Shown here: piece after piece, positions 53,798 to 62,482 of the stretch
How the letters are laid out: each line of letters starts with the position of its first letter
Position numbering within the stretch: position 1 is the stretch's first letter
NCBI GenBank assembly: GCA_017644045.1
Contig: JAEPMI010000002.1
Location: forward strand, 186,001 to 250,000
Length of the DNA: 64,000 bases
Direction: 5' to 3'
From: Deltaproteobacteria bacterium
GTDB taxonomy: Bacteria; Myxococcota_A; Polyangia; Polyangiales; Houyiibacteriaceae
Translations under genes and position numbers: made by a program
Notes under the pieces: generated by a model
Seen by the model: only the letters and a program-made list of their open reading frames with translations
What the model was told of the DNA's origin: nothing
The model's database searches: none

Positions 53798-55357
53798 TCA
53801 GAGGAGGACCAGGGCCCCGGCCTCGAGGAGCGCGTCGACCCATTCGTCGCCGAGGGATTCGCGGGCCTGGTCCTCGGTGGAGGCGTCGTCGGCCAGCTGG
53901 TCCCAGAAGGCCGCGATGGGCGGATCGAGGGGGATCACGGCGACCTCTTCGCCCACCCGGCCGAGGAGCACCGCGGAGGGGCCGGGGCCGGGCTCGGCGC
54001 CCGCGTGGAGCGCGGCGACGTCGTGGTCGAATCGCTCGAGGACGAATCCGTCGTCCCGAGCGATCCGCGCTCCGTCGTCAGACGCCAGCCGAGCGCGGTC
54101 GCTGCCCGAGAGAGTGGCCAGGCGATGCTCGAAGCGCGCGAGCTCGGCCAGCTCCCCATCGGCGAAGCGCTCGAGCCGCACGCCGAGTGGCGCCCGCTGG
54201 CGGATGGCCGGACCGAAGGCGAACCGCTCGAGCCAGTCCGGGTCGCGCTCCTCGAGCAGATCCGCGAGCCGGGGCGCGACCGAGAGTACGCCGTCGTAGA
54301 GCTGACCGAGGTCGAAGGCCTCGAGCCCGTCGGCCGCGATGGCGTCGGGGTCGGCGTCGGGCCCGGCGAGCGCGCGCCGGAGGCGCTGGTCCCAAGCGAC
54401 CCTCCGAGTGCGCGCCTCGTCGATCGCTTCGTCGTCGAGCACGAGGTCGCCGAAGAGGAGCGCTTCCCACTGGCTCTCGACATGGGCGCGATAGTCGACG
54501 ACCGAGTCGAAGGCGCCGACCTCCGCGAGCACCTCGGCGACCGGGTCGCTCTCGAGGCGCTCGTGGTGCGCGACCACGTAGGCGAGCGCGTCGCTCGACG
54601 CGTCCAGCGCGGCGCCACCCACGTGGTGGGGAGTGGCGATGCACCGCCCCGATCGCCGCTCGCGGTCGATGGCGTCGAGCTCGGTCGCCACATGCGCGAA
54701 ACCGCGACGGAGCCAGCGCAGCGTCTGGCCGAGATGGTCTTCGTCCGTGTGGTCTCGCCAGCGCGCGTCGCTCACCGGCGCTTCGCGTTGAGCGCGCGCG
54801 CGCTCGAAGCCGTCTTCGTGGAGGCGCAGCAGCTGGTCGGGTCCGTACCAGAGCGCGACCGGCAACAGCTCGTTCAGGCGCGCCCCGAGGTAGTGCTCGA
54901 AGCGGCTCATGCCTGCCCGCCAGAAGAAGCCCGCCGCGCGATGCATGAGCTCGTGCGGCCCCCACTTCGCGACGTGCGCCGGGTCGTAGGTCGCGAAGGG
55001 TGCGTCCTGCAGGAACGCCTGATACTTGCCGACGTGCAGCCGCCCGCTCTCCCAGACACCGTGCGCCGGATCGGCGACCGCGCCCTCGACCTGCCAGTCG
55101 AGCAGCGCGCGAGTCTCTCGGTCGACCGAGGTCGCACCGACCTGCACGGCGAGCGCGACGGCGCGCAGCCCGAAGGGCGAGGCGACCACCTCCCCGAGCG
55201 GGAGTCGCGCGCGCTCGGCGACCGGCTCCGGATCGAACGCGCGCAGCCGATCGAGCCAGGGGCGGATCCGCTCGAGCTGCGCCTCGGGCTCGAGAGCGGC
55301 GAACGCACGCCACCCTCCGTCGAGAGGCTCGAGCCCCGGGAGCGTGAGGGTCGCCAT
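53798..55357 (-). CDS. HExxH protein with PqqD-like C-terminal domain
   Basis: A 519-aa soluble protein of unknown family. H135-E-L-M-H139 (KWGPHELMHRAAGFFW) is a zinc-peptidase type HExxH helix, with glutamates 15-24 residues on (FEHYLGARLNELLP) that could be a third ligand. The last ~70 residues (SAVLLGRVGEEVAVIPLDPP, FWDQL, then a helix and GALVLL) follow the pattern of PqqD-like peptide-recognition domains. Middle parts are acidic and without motifs. The combination is known from peptide-modifying proteins of RiPP pathways, but no precursor peptide is seen nearby. An ATG at 55375 is an alternative start. Confidence 0.5.
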   Translation of the reverse strand: MATLTLPGLEPLDGGWRAFAALEPEAQLERIRPWLDRLRAFDPEPVAERARLPLGEVVASPFGLRAVALAVQVGATSVDRETRALLDWQVEGAVADPAHGVWESGRLHVGKYQAFLQDAPFATYDPAHVAKWGPHELMHRAAGFFWRAGMSRFEHYLGARLNELLPVALWYGPDQLLRLHEDGFERARAQREAPVSDARWRDHTDEDHLGQTLRWLRRGFAHVATELDAIDRERRSGRCIATPHHVGGAALDASSDALAYVVAHHERLESDPVAEVLAEVGAFDSVVDYRAHVESQWEALLFGDLVLDDEAIDEARTRRVAWDQRLRRALAGPDADPDAIAADGLEAFDLGQLYDGVLSVAPRLADLLEERDPDWLERFAFGPAIRQRAPLGVRLERFADGELAELARFEHRLATLSGSDRARLASDDGARIARDDGFVLERFDHDVAALHAGAEPGPGPSAVLLGRVGEEVAVIPLDPPIAAFWDQLADDASTEDQARESLGDEWVDALLEAGALVLL

Positions 55358-55406
55358 GGCGCTTCGGTAGCTCATCGCGCACGGCTGGGAAAGGCTCGAC
55401 CCGAGC

Positions 55407-56015
55407 TCAGAGCCGAACGCCGAGCGCGAGGTGAAAGCCCACGAGCTGCTCGCGGTAGGTGTAGCGCCCGAAGTCGGCATCTTCGCCGCTGCGGGCCCAG
55501 AGCGCGGAGCCTTCGAAGCCGAGTCGGAGCTCACCCGTTTCGAAACTCATCAGGGCGAACGACATGCCGGCGGCGAACCCGCCACCGAGGCGGCGGTCGA
55601 GCACCACGAAGCCACCGCGGAGCTGCATCTCCACGGCGTGCGTCGGCCCGAGGGTCCAGCCGATCGCTGGCCCGACGAAGAGTAGCGCCCGGCGCGTGGG
55701 CTCGAGCGAGAAGTGACTCCCGGAGCGGGCGACACCGGCGCGGGCGAAGGGGCCGAAGTGGACCGCTCGCGTCGCACGCCAGAGCGCGGCGAATTCCAGC
55801 GCCCCGCTGGCGCCACGGACCGTCCCGGAGTCCGACGTGGTCGGCACCCCTGGCGCCTCCGAATCGAAGGGGTCGTACTCGACGGTGAGCTGGACGTTCT
55901 CGTAGCCCCCGACCAGCCCCGCCTCGAGGTGCCAGCGATCGCCGGGCGGGTCGGCGAAGGACGTTCCAGCCCCGAGCACCAACGACCCGAACGACAGGAT
56001 CACGAGACGGCGCAT
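55407..56015 (-). CDS. predicted outer-membrane beta-barrel protein, 202 aa
   Basis: I begin at the ATG at 56015: GGAG sits just before it, and it yields a signal peptide (VILSFGSLVLGAGTSFA). The mature part alternates polar and hydrophobic residues in short strands (LEAGLVGGYENVQLTVEYD, AVHFGPFARAGVARSG, MQLRGGFVVLDRRLGG) and ends in HLALGVRL, a C-terminal strand typical of eight-stranded barrels. Function unknown. It runs on the same strand as the HExxH gene, 49 bases before it. Confidence 0.6.
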   Translation of the reverse strand: MRRLVILSFGSLVLGAGTSFADPPGDRWHLEAGLVGGYENVQLTVEYDPFDSEAPGVPTTSDSGTVRGASGALEFAALWRATRAVHFGPFARAGVARSGSHFSLEPTRRALLFVGPAIGWTLGPTHAVEMQLRGGFVVLDRRLGGGFAAGMSFALMSFETGELRLGFEGSALWARSGEDADFGRYTYREQLVGFHLALGVRL

Positions 56016-56060
56016 CGCTCCGCTCGTAGCACGCGAGAGCGTGAGCCGCCGAGGCCGCCT

Positions 56061-56075
56061 TACCCGCGGAGGGTA
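56061..56075. promoter_or_regulatory. operator TACCC-N5-GGGTA, site 1
   Basis: TACCCGCGGAGGGTA, a 15-bp palindrome with 5-bp arms, 14 bases before the first possible GTG of the XRE regulator at 56090. The same site, differing by one base in the spacer, occurs at 57984. It is probably the binding site of that regulator. Confidence 0.65.
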
Positions 56076-56089
56076 TTGCCCCGCGCATC

Positions 56090-56899
56090 GTGCGCGACGA
56101 CACTCGCGCGGTGAGTCCTCGTCCCCAGGCGCAGTCGGCCTTCGGAGGTCTCCTTCGCCATTGGCGCGGACGCCGCGGACTGAGCCAGCTCGCGCTCTCG
56201 TTGCGCGTCGAGACCACGACCCGCCACCTCTCCTACCTGGAGAACGGCCGCTCCCGGCCAGGGCGCGACCTGGTGCTCCGGGTCGGCGAGGCACTCGAGC
56301 TCCCGCTTCGGGACCGCAACGAGCTCCTGGCGGCCGCTGGACTCCCGCCCGAGTTCCCGGCGAGCGAGCTGGCAGGGCCGACCCTCGCGCCGTACCGCGG
56401 CGCCATCCTCCAGGTGATCGAGGGCATGCACCCCTTCCCGGCCTTCGTCTTGGACCCGATGTTCGATCTGGTGGAGACCAACGCGGTCGGCCGGCGACTC
56501 CTGCCCCCCGACGCCGAGGGCGCCTCCGTCAACCTCATCGAGACCTTTCTCGCGCCGGGTCCGCTCCGCGACCAGACCGTGAACTTCGCGGAGGTGGCGT
56601 GGTCATGGCACGCGCGCTTCCTGCGCGGAACCGCGAGCCTCGCCGGGCCGGAGGTGGACCGACTGCGCGAACGAGTCGAGTCGCACCTCGCAGGTGTGCC
56701 GCGACCGAGCCCCGGCGCGGGCGGTGAGCCGGTGGTCTGCCCGACCTTCCAGATTGGCGAGACCACCGTTCGCACCATCGGCATGACCATGCGCTTCGGA
56801 CCGAGCCGCGACGTCACACTCGAGGAGCTCTCGGTGGACATTCTCTGCCCGCGCGACGAAGAAGCCGATCGCTTCTTTCGTTCGCTCGCGGCCGCGTAG
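56090..56899 (+). CDS. XRE-family regulator with MmyB-like ligand domain
   Basis: A 269-aa regulator. Residues 18-75 are a helix-turn-helix (LLRHWRGRRGLSQLALSLRV, TTTRHLSYLENGRSRPGRD). The rest (95-265) matches the MmyB-like sensor half of many bacterial regulators (FVLDPMFDLVETNAVGRRLL, FQIGETTVRTIGMTMRFG), thought to bind a lipid or small molecule. The start is a GTG at 56090 or another at 56111. A palindrome shared with the peroxiredoxin-like gene lies just upstream. It converges with the frameshifted membrane-protein gene, stop to stop. Confidence 0.85.
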   Translation: MRDDTRAVSPRPQAQSAFGGLLRHWRGRRGLSQLALSLRVETTTRHLSYLENGRSRPGRDLVLRVGEALELPLRDRNELLAAAGLPPEFPASELAGPTLAPYRGAILQVIEGMHPFPAFVLDPMFDLVETNAVGRRLLPPDAEGASVNLIETFLAPGPLRDQTVNFAEVAWSWHARFLRGTASLAGPEVDRLRERVESHLAGVPRPSPGAGGEPVVCPTFQIGETTVRTIGMTMRFGPSRDVTLEELSVDILCPRDEEADRFFRSLAAA

Positions 56900-57393
56900 T
56901 CACGCGCGAGCCAAAGCCCGCGGCCGAACGAGCGCCACGCCCACCATCACCTGGGCGACGCACACGAGCGGCACGTACATCGAGAGCACGTACCAACCCA
57001 CGCCGAGCGCGTGCTCGTGCACCCCATGGCCGAGCCCGACCGCGAGCGCCACGACGATGTCGAGCGAGCCGACCACGAAGAAGGGCCACACCCACGCGGT
57101 GCCTCGCGAGCCCCGCGCACGAAGCGCGACGATGGCGCCGAGCGCGAGCACCGCCGAGGCGAAGTCGCCCCATGCGATGGTTCGGAGGACCGCGCGCGGA
57201 ATGGCCGCGTCCACCTGGCCGGGCGCCAGGAGCGCGAGCGGCGCGAAGCGACCGACGTGCACCCAGAGCAGAGGGCCTGCAGTGCACGCGATCGCTCCAT
57301 GCGACGCAGGTGCGGCGCGAGCGTGCTCGCGGCGACGCTCAGCGCCGCGAACGCGAAGACGATCTCGACCGCGAGGAGCGCCAGCGGAGGCAT
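56900..57393 (-). pseudogene. membrane protein gene with a frameshift
   Basis: The 5' part (MPPLALLAVEIVFAFAALSV, ending near base 57285) and the 3' part (LLWVHVGRFAPLALLAPGQV, through several hydrophobic segments to 56900) lie in different frames. They join naturally if two bases of a CTCT run near 57272-57282 are removed, giving a protein of about 163 residues with four membrane helices. The ATG overlaps the stop of the peroxiredoxin-like gene (TGATG). It may be a true pseudogene, a phase-variable gene or a sequencing error. I do not recognise the family. Confidence 0.65.
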
Positions 57394-57947
57394 CAGCGGC
57401 TCGCCACGAGCGCGAGGAGCTCGTCGACCGACCACTGGTCGTCGGCGTGCTTGCCGCGGTGGAGCGCGACCACCTCACCATCGGGCGCGATGAGGAAGTC
57501 GCCGGGGAGCCCGAAGGAACCGTCGCCCGAGCCGGCGGTGGGGTTGACCGCCGCGCCACTCGCCATCGCGCGCGCCGCGGCGAACATCGCGCGCGGGTCG
57601 AGCATGGCGCGCGCCGAGGTGCCGACGCCGAGCTCGTCGTAGAGCACGCGCTCCGGGTCGGGCACGACGGGGAACGGCAGCTCGCGCTCGACCTCGCGGA
57701 GGGCCGCCTCGGAAGAGTGAAAGACGGCGACCTCGAGCACGCGCGCCGCCACGAGCTCGTCGTGGCGCTTCGCGAACGAGCGCAGGTGCAGGTTGCAGAT
57801 GGGGCAGCCGGCGAAGCGCCGAAGCTGGAGGTGGACGAGGCGGGTGCGGTCGGGGATCGCCACCGGCCCGGTGAGGGAGGCGAGCTCCCGCGCCGCAAAG
57901 CGCAGAGCGATCGGGGCGGAGCCTTCGAGGGTGGATGCGTGGGTCAT
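57393..57947 (-). CDS. peroxiredoxin-like (AhpC/TSA-type thioredoxin fold) protein
   Basis: A 184-aa thioredoxin-fold protein. The catalytic region is RRFAGCPICNLHLRSFAKRH, with two cysteines in a CxxC, preceded by LVHLQLRRF and followed by VAVFHSSEAAL and the PFPVVPDPERVLYDELGVG strand that ends in a cis-Pro-type turn. It resembles the 'peroxiredoxin-like' AhpC/TSA subgroup, which reduces peroxides or disulfides. The start is the ATG at 57947 (a GTG three codons earlier is possible). The palindrome at 57984 lies 36 bases before it. The stop overlaps the next, frameshifted gene. Confidence 0.8.
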   Translation of the reverse strand: MTHASTLEGSAPIALRFAARELASLTGPVAIPDRTRLVHLQLRRFAGCPICNLHLRSFAKRHDELVAARVLEVAVFHSSEAALREVERELPFPVVPDPERVLYDELGVGTSARAMLDPRAMFAAARAMASGAAVNPTAGSGDGSFGLPGDFLIAPDGEVVALHRGKHADDQWSVDELLALVASR

Positions 57948-57983
57948 GAGACCCACCGTGGCGGCGCGCTTGCCGCGCCGACA

Positions 57984-57998
57984 TACCCGCGAAGGGTA
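57984..57998. promoter_or_regulatory. operator TACCC-N5-GGGTA, site 2
   Basis: TACCCGCGAAGGGTA, one base different from the site at 56061-56075. It lies 36 bases before the peroxiredoxin-like gene on the minus strand. It suggests common control by the regulator at 56090. Confidence 0.65.
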
Positions 57999-58017
57999 AA
58001 TCGACGCGGCCTGCGGC

Positions 58018-60999
58018 TCAGCGGTACATGAGGAGCGGCAGGCCGGCGCGGACGCCGCCGCGCTCGATCACCGCGTGCTGCCAGCCCTCTTCCATCTGGA
58101 CGTCGCGCACGTGGCTGCCGAACTGGTTGTAGACGAAGTGGCCGAGCTCGCCGGCGGTGAGCACTCCGTCGCGCGGTCCGTGGTCCGCGTCACCGCGGAA
58201 GGCCATGCGCAGGAAGTGGCTGAGGTAGCCGCCCGCCTGGAACTGCGCGGCGACGGCGGAGAGCACGTCCTCCTGGCTGGAGAAGAGACCCATGCGGCCG
58301 GGACGGGAGATGACGTCCTTGGCGAAGCCGCCGGCGAAGCACGCGTCGAGCGCCACGATCGCCAGGCTGTCGATGGAGTCGAACCAGACCGCGACGTCGT
58401 CGTCGACCACCTCCCCGTCGTAGAGCACGAGGGTCTCGTCGATGCCGTCGAGCTCGCGGGCGTCGGTGGAGCGCATGCGCTGACCGCCGTGGCCGCTGTA
58501 GAAGAAGATGAAGGTGTCGTTCGGACCCATCTGGCCCGCCATCCGGCGGAAGGCCGCCTCGACGGCGCCGCGGGTGGCCTGACTGTCGGTGAGCACCACC
58601 TGCTGCTGCGCGGTCATCATGCCCGTCTCGCGCAGGGTCTCCGCGAGCTTGATGGCGTCGTTCGCGCACTCGGGCAGGTCGTTGCCGTTGCCCGGGTAGT
58701 CGCTGATGCCGGTGAAGATGCCGAAGACCCGGCCGCCGCCGCCCGCGCGGCCGCTCCCGCCGGTGACCCGACCGCCGCTGGTGTTGCTCGGCGCGGCCCC
58801 GGTCGCGGCGGAGCTCAGCTGGTAGGCACCGGTCTCGCCCGGACGGTAGCTCGTGACGAGCACGCGATAGGTGCCCGCCTCGGCCGAGGGGATCTCGACG
58901 CGGCTGTTGGTGTCGTTCGGGGCGACGTCGTCGTTGTCGAGCTGCTGTCCGCTCGGGGTCTGTACGATCAGGTAGGTGTCGAAGGCGGTGCTGGTCGCAG
59001 AGATCTGCGCGGGGCGCCCCGGCTCGAGCGTGAAGCTGTGCTCGTCGTAGTACTCGCCGCTCTGGAGCTGCTGGTCTCCGCGCTGGAGCGAGCCGCGCGC
59101 GCCCCCTGCCGCCGCGGTGGTGGTGCTCGGGGCCGTGGTTCCGCCGGTGCCGCCGCCCGCGCCGTTCCACTGCGCGACGAGCTGGTACGCGCCGGTCTCG
59201 CCGGGGCGATAGCTGGTCACGAAGACCTGATAGCGGCCGGCGGCCTCGGTGCGGAACTCGAGGGCCGAGTTCGTGTCGTTCGGCGCGACGTCGTCGTTCT
59301 CGTTGCGCTGGCCGCTGGGCGACGCGACCGCGAGGTAGGTGTCGAAGGCCGTGCTGGTGAGGTGCAGGCTCACGTGGGTGTGCGCCGGCAGATCGAGCTC
59401 GACGGTGTCGACGAACTCGCCGCTGCTCAGCGTCTGGTCGCCGCTCTGCAGCTCGCCGCTGATGTTGCGCGCGTTGCCGCTGGCGGGCGGCGGCGCGGTG
59501 GTCGCGGCCGCACCCGCGGGCTGGAGCTCCGCACCGGTCGAGGTGAGCTCGTACCCGCCGCTCTCGCCACGCGAGTAGCTGGTGACCGCGACGCGATGGA
59601 CGCCGCCCTGGCGGACGGTGAACTGCAGGAGCGAGTTGGTGTTGTCGTTCTGATAGTCGATGTCGTCGTTGGTCTGCTGTTGACCGTCGGGACCGGTGAT
59701 GTGGAGCACCGTGTCGAAGGCCGAGGAGGTCACGCCGATCGCCACCTGCTGCCCCGCCTGGAGCGTGGTGGTGTAGCGGTCGACGAACGCGCCGTTATCG
59801 AGCGTCTCGTCGCCGTTGCCGAGCTCGCCGCCGAGGCGGACGTTGTTGGTGCTCGTGGAGCCGGTGGTCGCCGGGCGCGCGGCCTGGCTGACCTTGAGGT
59901 TGAACGCTCCGGTCTCGCCGCTCTCGTAGGAGGTCACCACGACCCAGAGATCGCCGCGGCTGTCGATCGGGAGGGTCAGCGAGGAATCGCGGCCGCCGCC
60001 GGAGTCGTCGTTCTCGGCGTGGGCGCCGCTCGGCGTGACGACCATCAGGTAGGTGTCGAAGTCGCTCGAGCGCACGTCGATGCCGAGCACCTGCCCGGGC
60101 TGCACCGGCACGCGGTAGAGCTGCACGTTCTCGCCGCTCGGCAGCGTCGCGCCGCCCTGGGCGAGCTGACCCGTGGTCTCCGAGCCGACCTCGAGCGCCT
60201 GGGTCGGCGTGCCGTCCGTCGGGAAGCGGTGATGGTCGCGCGCGACGGTCGGCCAGCCACGGGCCGCGCCACCGCCGGCGGTCGCCGAGAGCTGGTAGTC
60301 GGTCGGCTGCCCGGCCCGACCGATGAGCTGAAGGCGGTAGGCCCCCTCCTGGCTGAGCACGAGCGAGGTGCCGGCCGCGATGGAGTGCTGACGGCCCGCC
60401 GGGTCCATCACCAGGAGCTCGGCGTCGCCGGTGAGCTGCAGCGTGCTCGGCCGGCCCGCGGGCTGGTTCAGCGAGTAGGTCTCGAAGGGGCGACCGTCGG
60501 GGAGCTTCTCGTCGCTCCCGTCGAGCGTGCCGCGGACCGGCGTGCCCGGCGTGAGCACCGCCCCCGCGCTCTCGGCGAGCACGCGAAGGACGCGGAGCTG
60601 GTAGGCGCCGGTCGCGCCGGGCGTGTGGCTGGTGACCTCGACCTTCATCGAGCCGCCCTGCGCGATCGCCATCTCGATCTGCGAGCGGGCGCGGCTGCCT
60701 TCGTGGTCGTCGTCGGTCAGGGTCTGGCCGCCCGGCGGGGTGACCCGGACGACCGGGTCGAAGCTCTCGGACGAGAGATCGACGATCAGCCGTTCGCCGG
60801 CCTCGACGGGGATCACGTACTCATCGACGTACGACTCTCCGAGCTGCGCGTCGCCGGAGGTGAGCTGGCCACCGCTCTGCAGCCGGACCTCTTCGGCCGA
60901 GCCACCCGAGGTGCCTTCACCCCCACCGCTCTCCGGTCCGGCGGCGCCACCACACCCGATGCATCCCACGACCAGACACCAACGAAGCACTCGCGTCAT
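58018..60999 (-). CDS. caspase-like lipoprotein with PPC repeats
   Basis: A 993-aa lipoprotein. I start at the ATG at 60999, where AAGGGAG precedes it, giving a leader with two possible lipobox cysteines (C13 or C16). Residues 45-700 hold six PPC-like beta repeats, each with an F-D-x-x-L core and a D-D loop (SSDFDTYLMVVTPSG, STAFDTYLAVASPSG, STAFDTYLIVQTPSG); two are nearly identical. The C-terminal 260 residues form a C14 caspase domain with H837 (FYSGHGG) and C887 (ALDACFAGG). Bacterial caspase-like proteases cut at Arg/Lys and are linked to cell death or signalling. It would work at the cell surface. Confidence 0.88.
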   Translation of the reverse strand: MTRVLRWCLVVGCIGCGGAAGPESGGGEGTSGGSAEEVRLQSGGQLTSGDAQLGESYVDEYVIPVEAGERLIVDLSSESFDPVVRVTPPGGQTLTDDDHEGSRARSQIEMAIAQGGSMKVEVTSHTPGATGAYQLRVLRVLAESAGAVLTPGTPVRGTLDGSDEKLPDGRPFETYSLNQPAGRPSTLQLTGDAELLVMDPAGRQHSIAAGTSLVLSQEGAYRLQLIGRAGQPTDYQLSATAGGGAARGWPTVARDHHRFPTDGTPTQALEVGSETTGQLAQGGATLPSGENVQLYRVPVQPGQVLGIDVRSSDFDTYLMVVTPSGAHAENDDSGGGRDSSLTLPIDSRGDLWVVVTSYESGETGAFNLKVSQAARPATTGSTSTNNVRLGGELGNGDETLDNGAFVDRYTTTLQAGQQVAIGVTSSAFDTVLHITGPDGQQQTNDDIDYQNDNTNSLLQFTVRQGGVHRVAVTSYSRGESGGYELTSTGAELQPAGAAATTAPPPASGNARNISGELQSGDQTLSSGEFVDTVELDLPAHTHVSLHLTSTAFDTYLAVASPSGQRNENDDVAPNDTNSALEFRTEAAGRYQVFVTSYRPGETGAYQLVAQWNGAGGGTGGTTAPSTTTAAAGGARGSLQRGDQQLQSGEYYDEHSFTLEPGRPAQISATSTAFDTYLIVQTPSGQQLDNDDVAPNDTNSRVEIPSAEAGTYRVLVTSYRPGETGAYQLSSAATGAAPSNTSGGRVTGGSGRAGGGGRVFGIFTGISDYPGNGNDLPECANDAIKLAETLRETGMMTAQQQVVLTDSQATRGAVEAAFRRMAGQMGPNDTFIFFYSGHGGQRMRSTDARELDGIDETLVLYDGEVVDDDVAVWFDSIDSLAIVALDACFAGGFAKDVISRPGRMGLFSSQEDVLSAVAAQFQAGGYLSHFLRMAFRGDADHGPRDGVLTAGELGHFVYNQFGSHVRDVQMEEGWQHAVIERGGVRAGLPLLMYR

Positions 61000-61098
61000 C
61001 CAACTCCCTTTCCGCACCAACGGATTAGTTCAGCTGAGCGCCAGAGTCCACGATGACCATGAAGGGACGGCTCGAGTCGGGTGTATCGTCCGCGGCTC

Positions 61099-62025
61099 AT
61101 GCTTCGCCTTCGCCCGACCGTCATGCCGGTCGCCACGCCGCATTCCCTCGTCGGGGTGCACTGCGCGGGCGGCACGCTGGTGTCGCTCGCCCATCCCACC
61201 GATGGCGAGTCGGTGCTCCAGCGACACGATCTCGGCACCCTCGAGCCGCTCGTGCTTCGAGCCTTCGCGCGCGTCTCGCTCTCGCCCAGCGGCGACACGC
61301 TGGCGGTGGCGGCGCTGCCGGAAGACGACGCGCCCGGGTTCCTGGCGCTCTTCGCCACCGAGGACTGGAGCGAGCGAGCACGCTTGGAGGTGGAGAGCGT
61401 GATGGGCAGCGTGAGCTGGGCGGACGACGCGCGCCTCGTCACTGGCACGATCGGACAGGCCGAGGGCGCGCTCGTCGAGGTCTGGTCCCCGTCACTCGAG
61501 CGAACGCACTCGGTCACGGTGACTGGCCCCTTCGCCGAGGTGTCGGCCCATGGCGACCTGGTGGCCGCCGCCGGAGAAGAGCTGCACCTCTGGCGCGTGG
61601 GTTCGGCCGTGCCCTTCTTCCACTCGAGCCCCGACCATCCAGGCTCGGCACGCTACGGCTACGGCACCTGCGGCGTGGTGCTCGACGCCGAGCGCTTCGC
61701 CGCGCACCACTTCGATCGTTCGCCGGAGGACGACGAGTCGGACATCGTCACCATCCGTTCGTTCGAGGACCCGCTCGCCACGGGCGTCGCGATGATGGGT
61801 CCACCCGCGGTCTACGAGCTCGCCGCGAGCCCGAGCGGCGATCGCCTCGCGCTTCGGCTCGTCACGGAGCCGGACGAGCCGACGTTCGTGCGGGTGCACG
61901 ACACGCGTGACGGGCAGCTCCTCGCGACGCTCGACGACACGCCGGTCAGCCACGTCGCATGGGTGGACGACGACACGCTCGTCATCGCCGGCGGCACGCT
62001 CTCCGCCTGGCGGCTGGAGCGCTGA
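61099..62025 (+). CDS. WD-like beta-propeller protein, 308 aa
   Basis: A soluble protein that appears to be built from beta-propeller blades: SLSPSGDTLAVAALP, VSWADDARLVTGTI, VSAHGDLVAAAGEELHLW, LAASPSGDRLALRLV and VAWVDDDTLVIAGGTL. These are spaced 40-60 residues apart and rich in the turn SPSGD. There is no signal peptide if the ATG at 61099 is used; a GTG at 61081 would add six residues. It has no enzyme motif. WD-type propellers mediate protein contacts. It is divergent from the caspase-like gene. Confidence 0.6.
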   Translation: MLRLRPTVMPVATPHSLVGVHCAGGTLVSLAHPTDGESVLQRHDLGTLEPLVLRAFARVSLSPSGDTLAVAALPEDDAPGFLALFATEDWSERARLEVESVMGSVSWADDARLVTGTIGQAEGALVEVWSPSLERTHSVTVTGPFAEVSAHGDLVAAAGEELHLWRVGSAVPFFHSSPDHPGSARYGYGTCGVVLDAERFAAHHFDRSPEDDESDIVTIRSFEDPLATGVAMMGPPAVYELAASPSGDRLALRLVTEPDEPTFVRVHDTRDGQLLATLDDTPVSHVAWVDDDTLVIAGGTLSAWRLER

Positions 62026-62052
62026 CGGCGCCTCTCGGAGCCTCTCGGAGCC

Positions 62053-62442
62053 TCAGCGCTCGGACCAGAACTCTCGGTCGTGGGCCAGGTTCTCCGGCAG
62101 GAAGAGCGCGGCCGAGATCTGGTCGGCCGTCACCGAAAACACGGCGAGCTCCCGTCCGCTGAGCATCTGGCCGTTCTTCACGGCCGTCCACTCGACCACG
62201 ACGGAGCAGTGCCCGGTGACCTCGATCGCCTCCGCGACCTTCAGGGAGAAGGTGCCGCCGGTCGCGGCGGATGCGTGAACCATCATGTCGATGACCGCGT
62301 CGGGACCGCGGAGCTCGCCCATGTGGTCACCCACCTCGGGCTCGCGCCAGATCACGTCGTCCGCGAGGAAGCGCCGCAGGCGCTGGGGGACGCCCAGCTC
62401 ACGCTCGCGATAGAAGCTCTCGATCAGCTCGACTGCGCGCAC
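62053..62442 (-). CDS. SnoaL/NTF2-like protein, 129 aa
   Basis: A small alpha+beta protein with the NTF2 pattern: an N-terminal helix (VELIESFYRERE), FLADDVIWREPE, a helix with GPDAVIDMMVHASA, then strands (FSLKVAEAIEVTGHCSVVVE, ELAVFSVTADQISAALFLPE). Members are cyclases, isomerases or binding proteins. The GTG at 62442 fits the GAGG site 5 bases before it; a GTG two codons earlier is also possible. Function unknown. Confidence 0.65.
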   Translation of the reverse strand: MRAVELIESFYRERELGVPQRLRRFLADDVIWREPEVGDHMGELRGPDAVIDMMVHASAATGGTFSLKVAEAIEVTGHCSVVVEWTAVKNGQMLSGRELAVFSVTADQISAALFLPENLAHDREFWSER

Positions 62443-62482
62443 GGCCACCTCGCTTTCGAGCGAGATAGCACGAGACCGCGGG

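Noticed and set aside
52012-54948. A plus-strand frame of about 980 codons across Lhr and the HExxH protein
   Set aside because: It spans the boundary of two real genes on the other strand; the product is low-complexity.
58075-61056. A plus-strand frame of about 990 codons opposite the caspase-like gene
   Set aside because: It is a mirror of repeat-rich coding sequence on the other strand.
62026-62052. A direct repeat of CCTCTCGGAG, twice, between two genes
   Set aside because: The unit is only 10 bases with two copies, and is likely chance or slippage.
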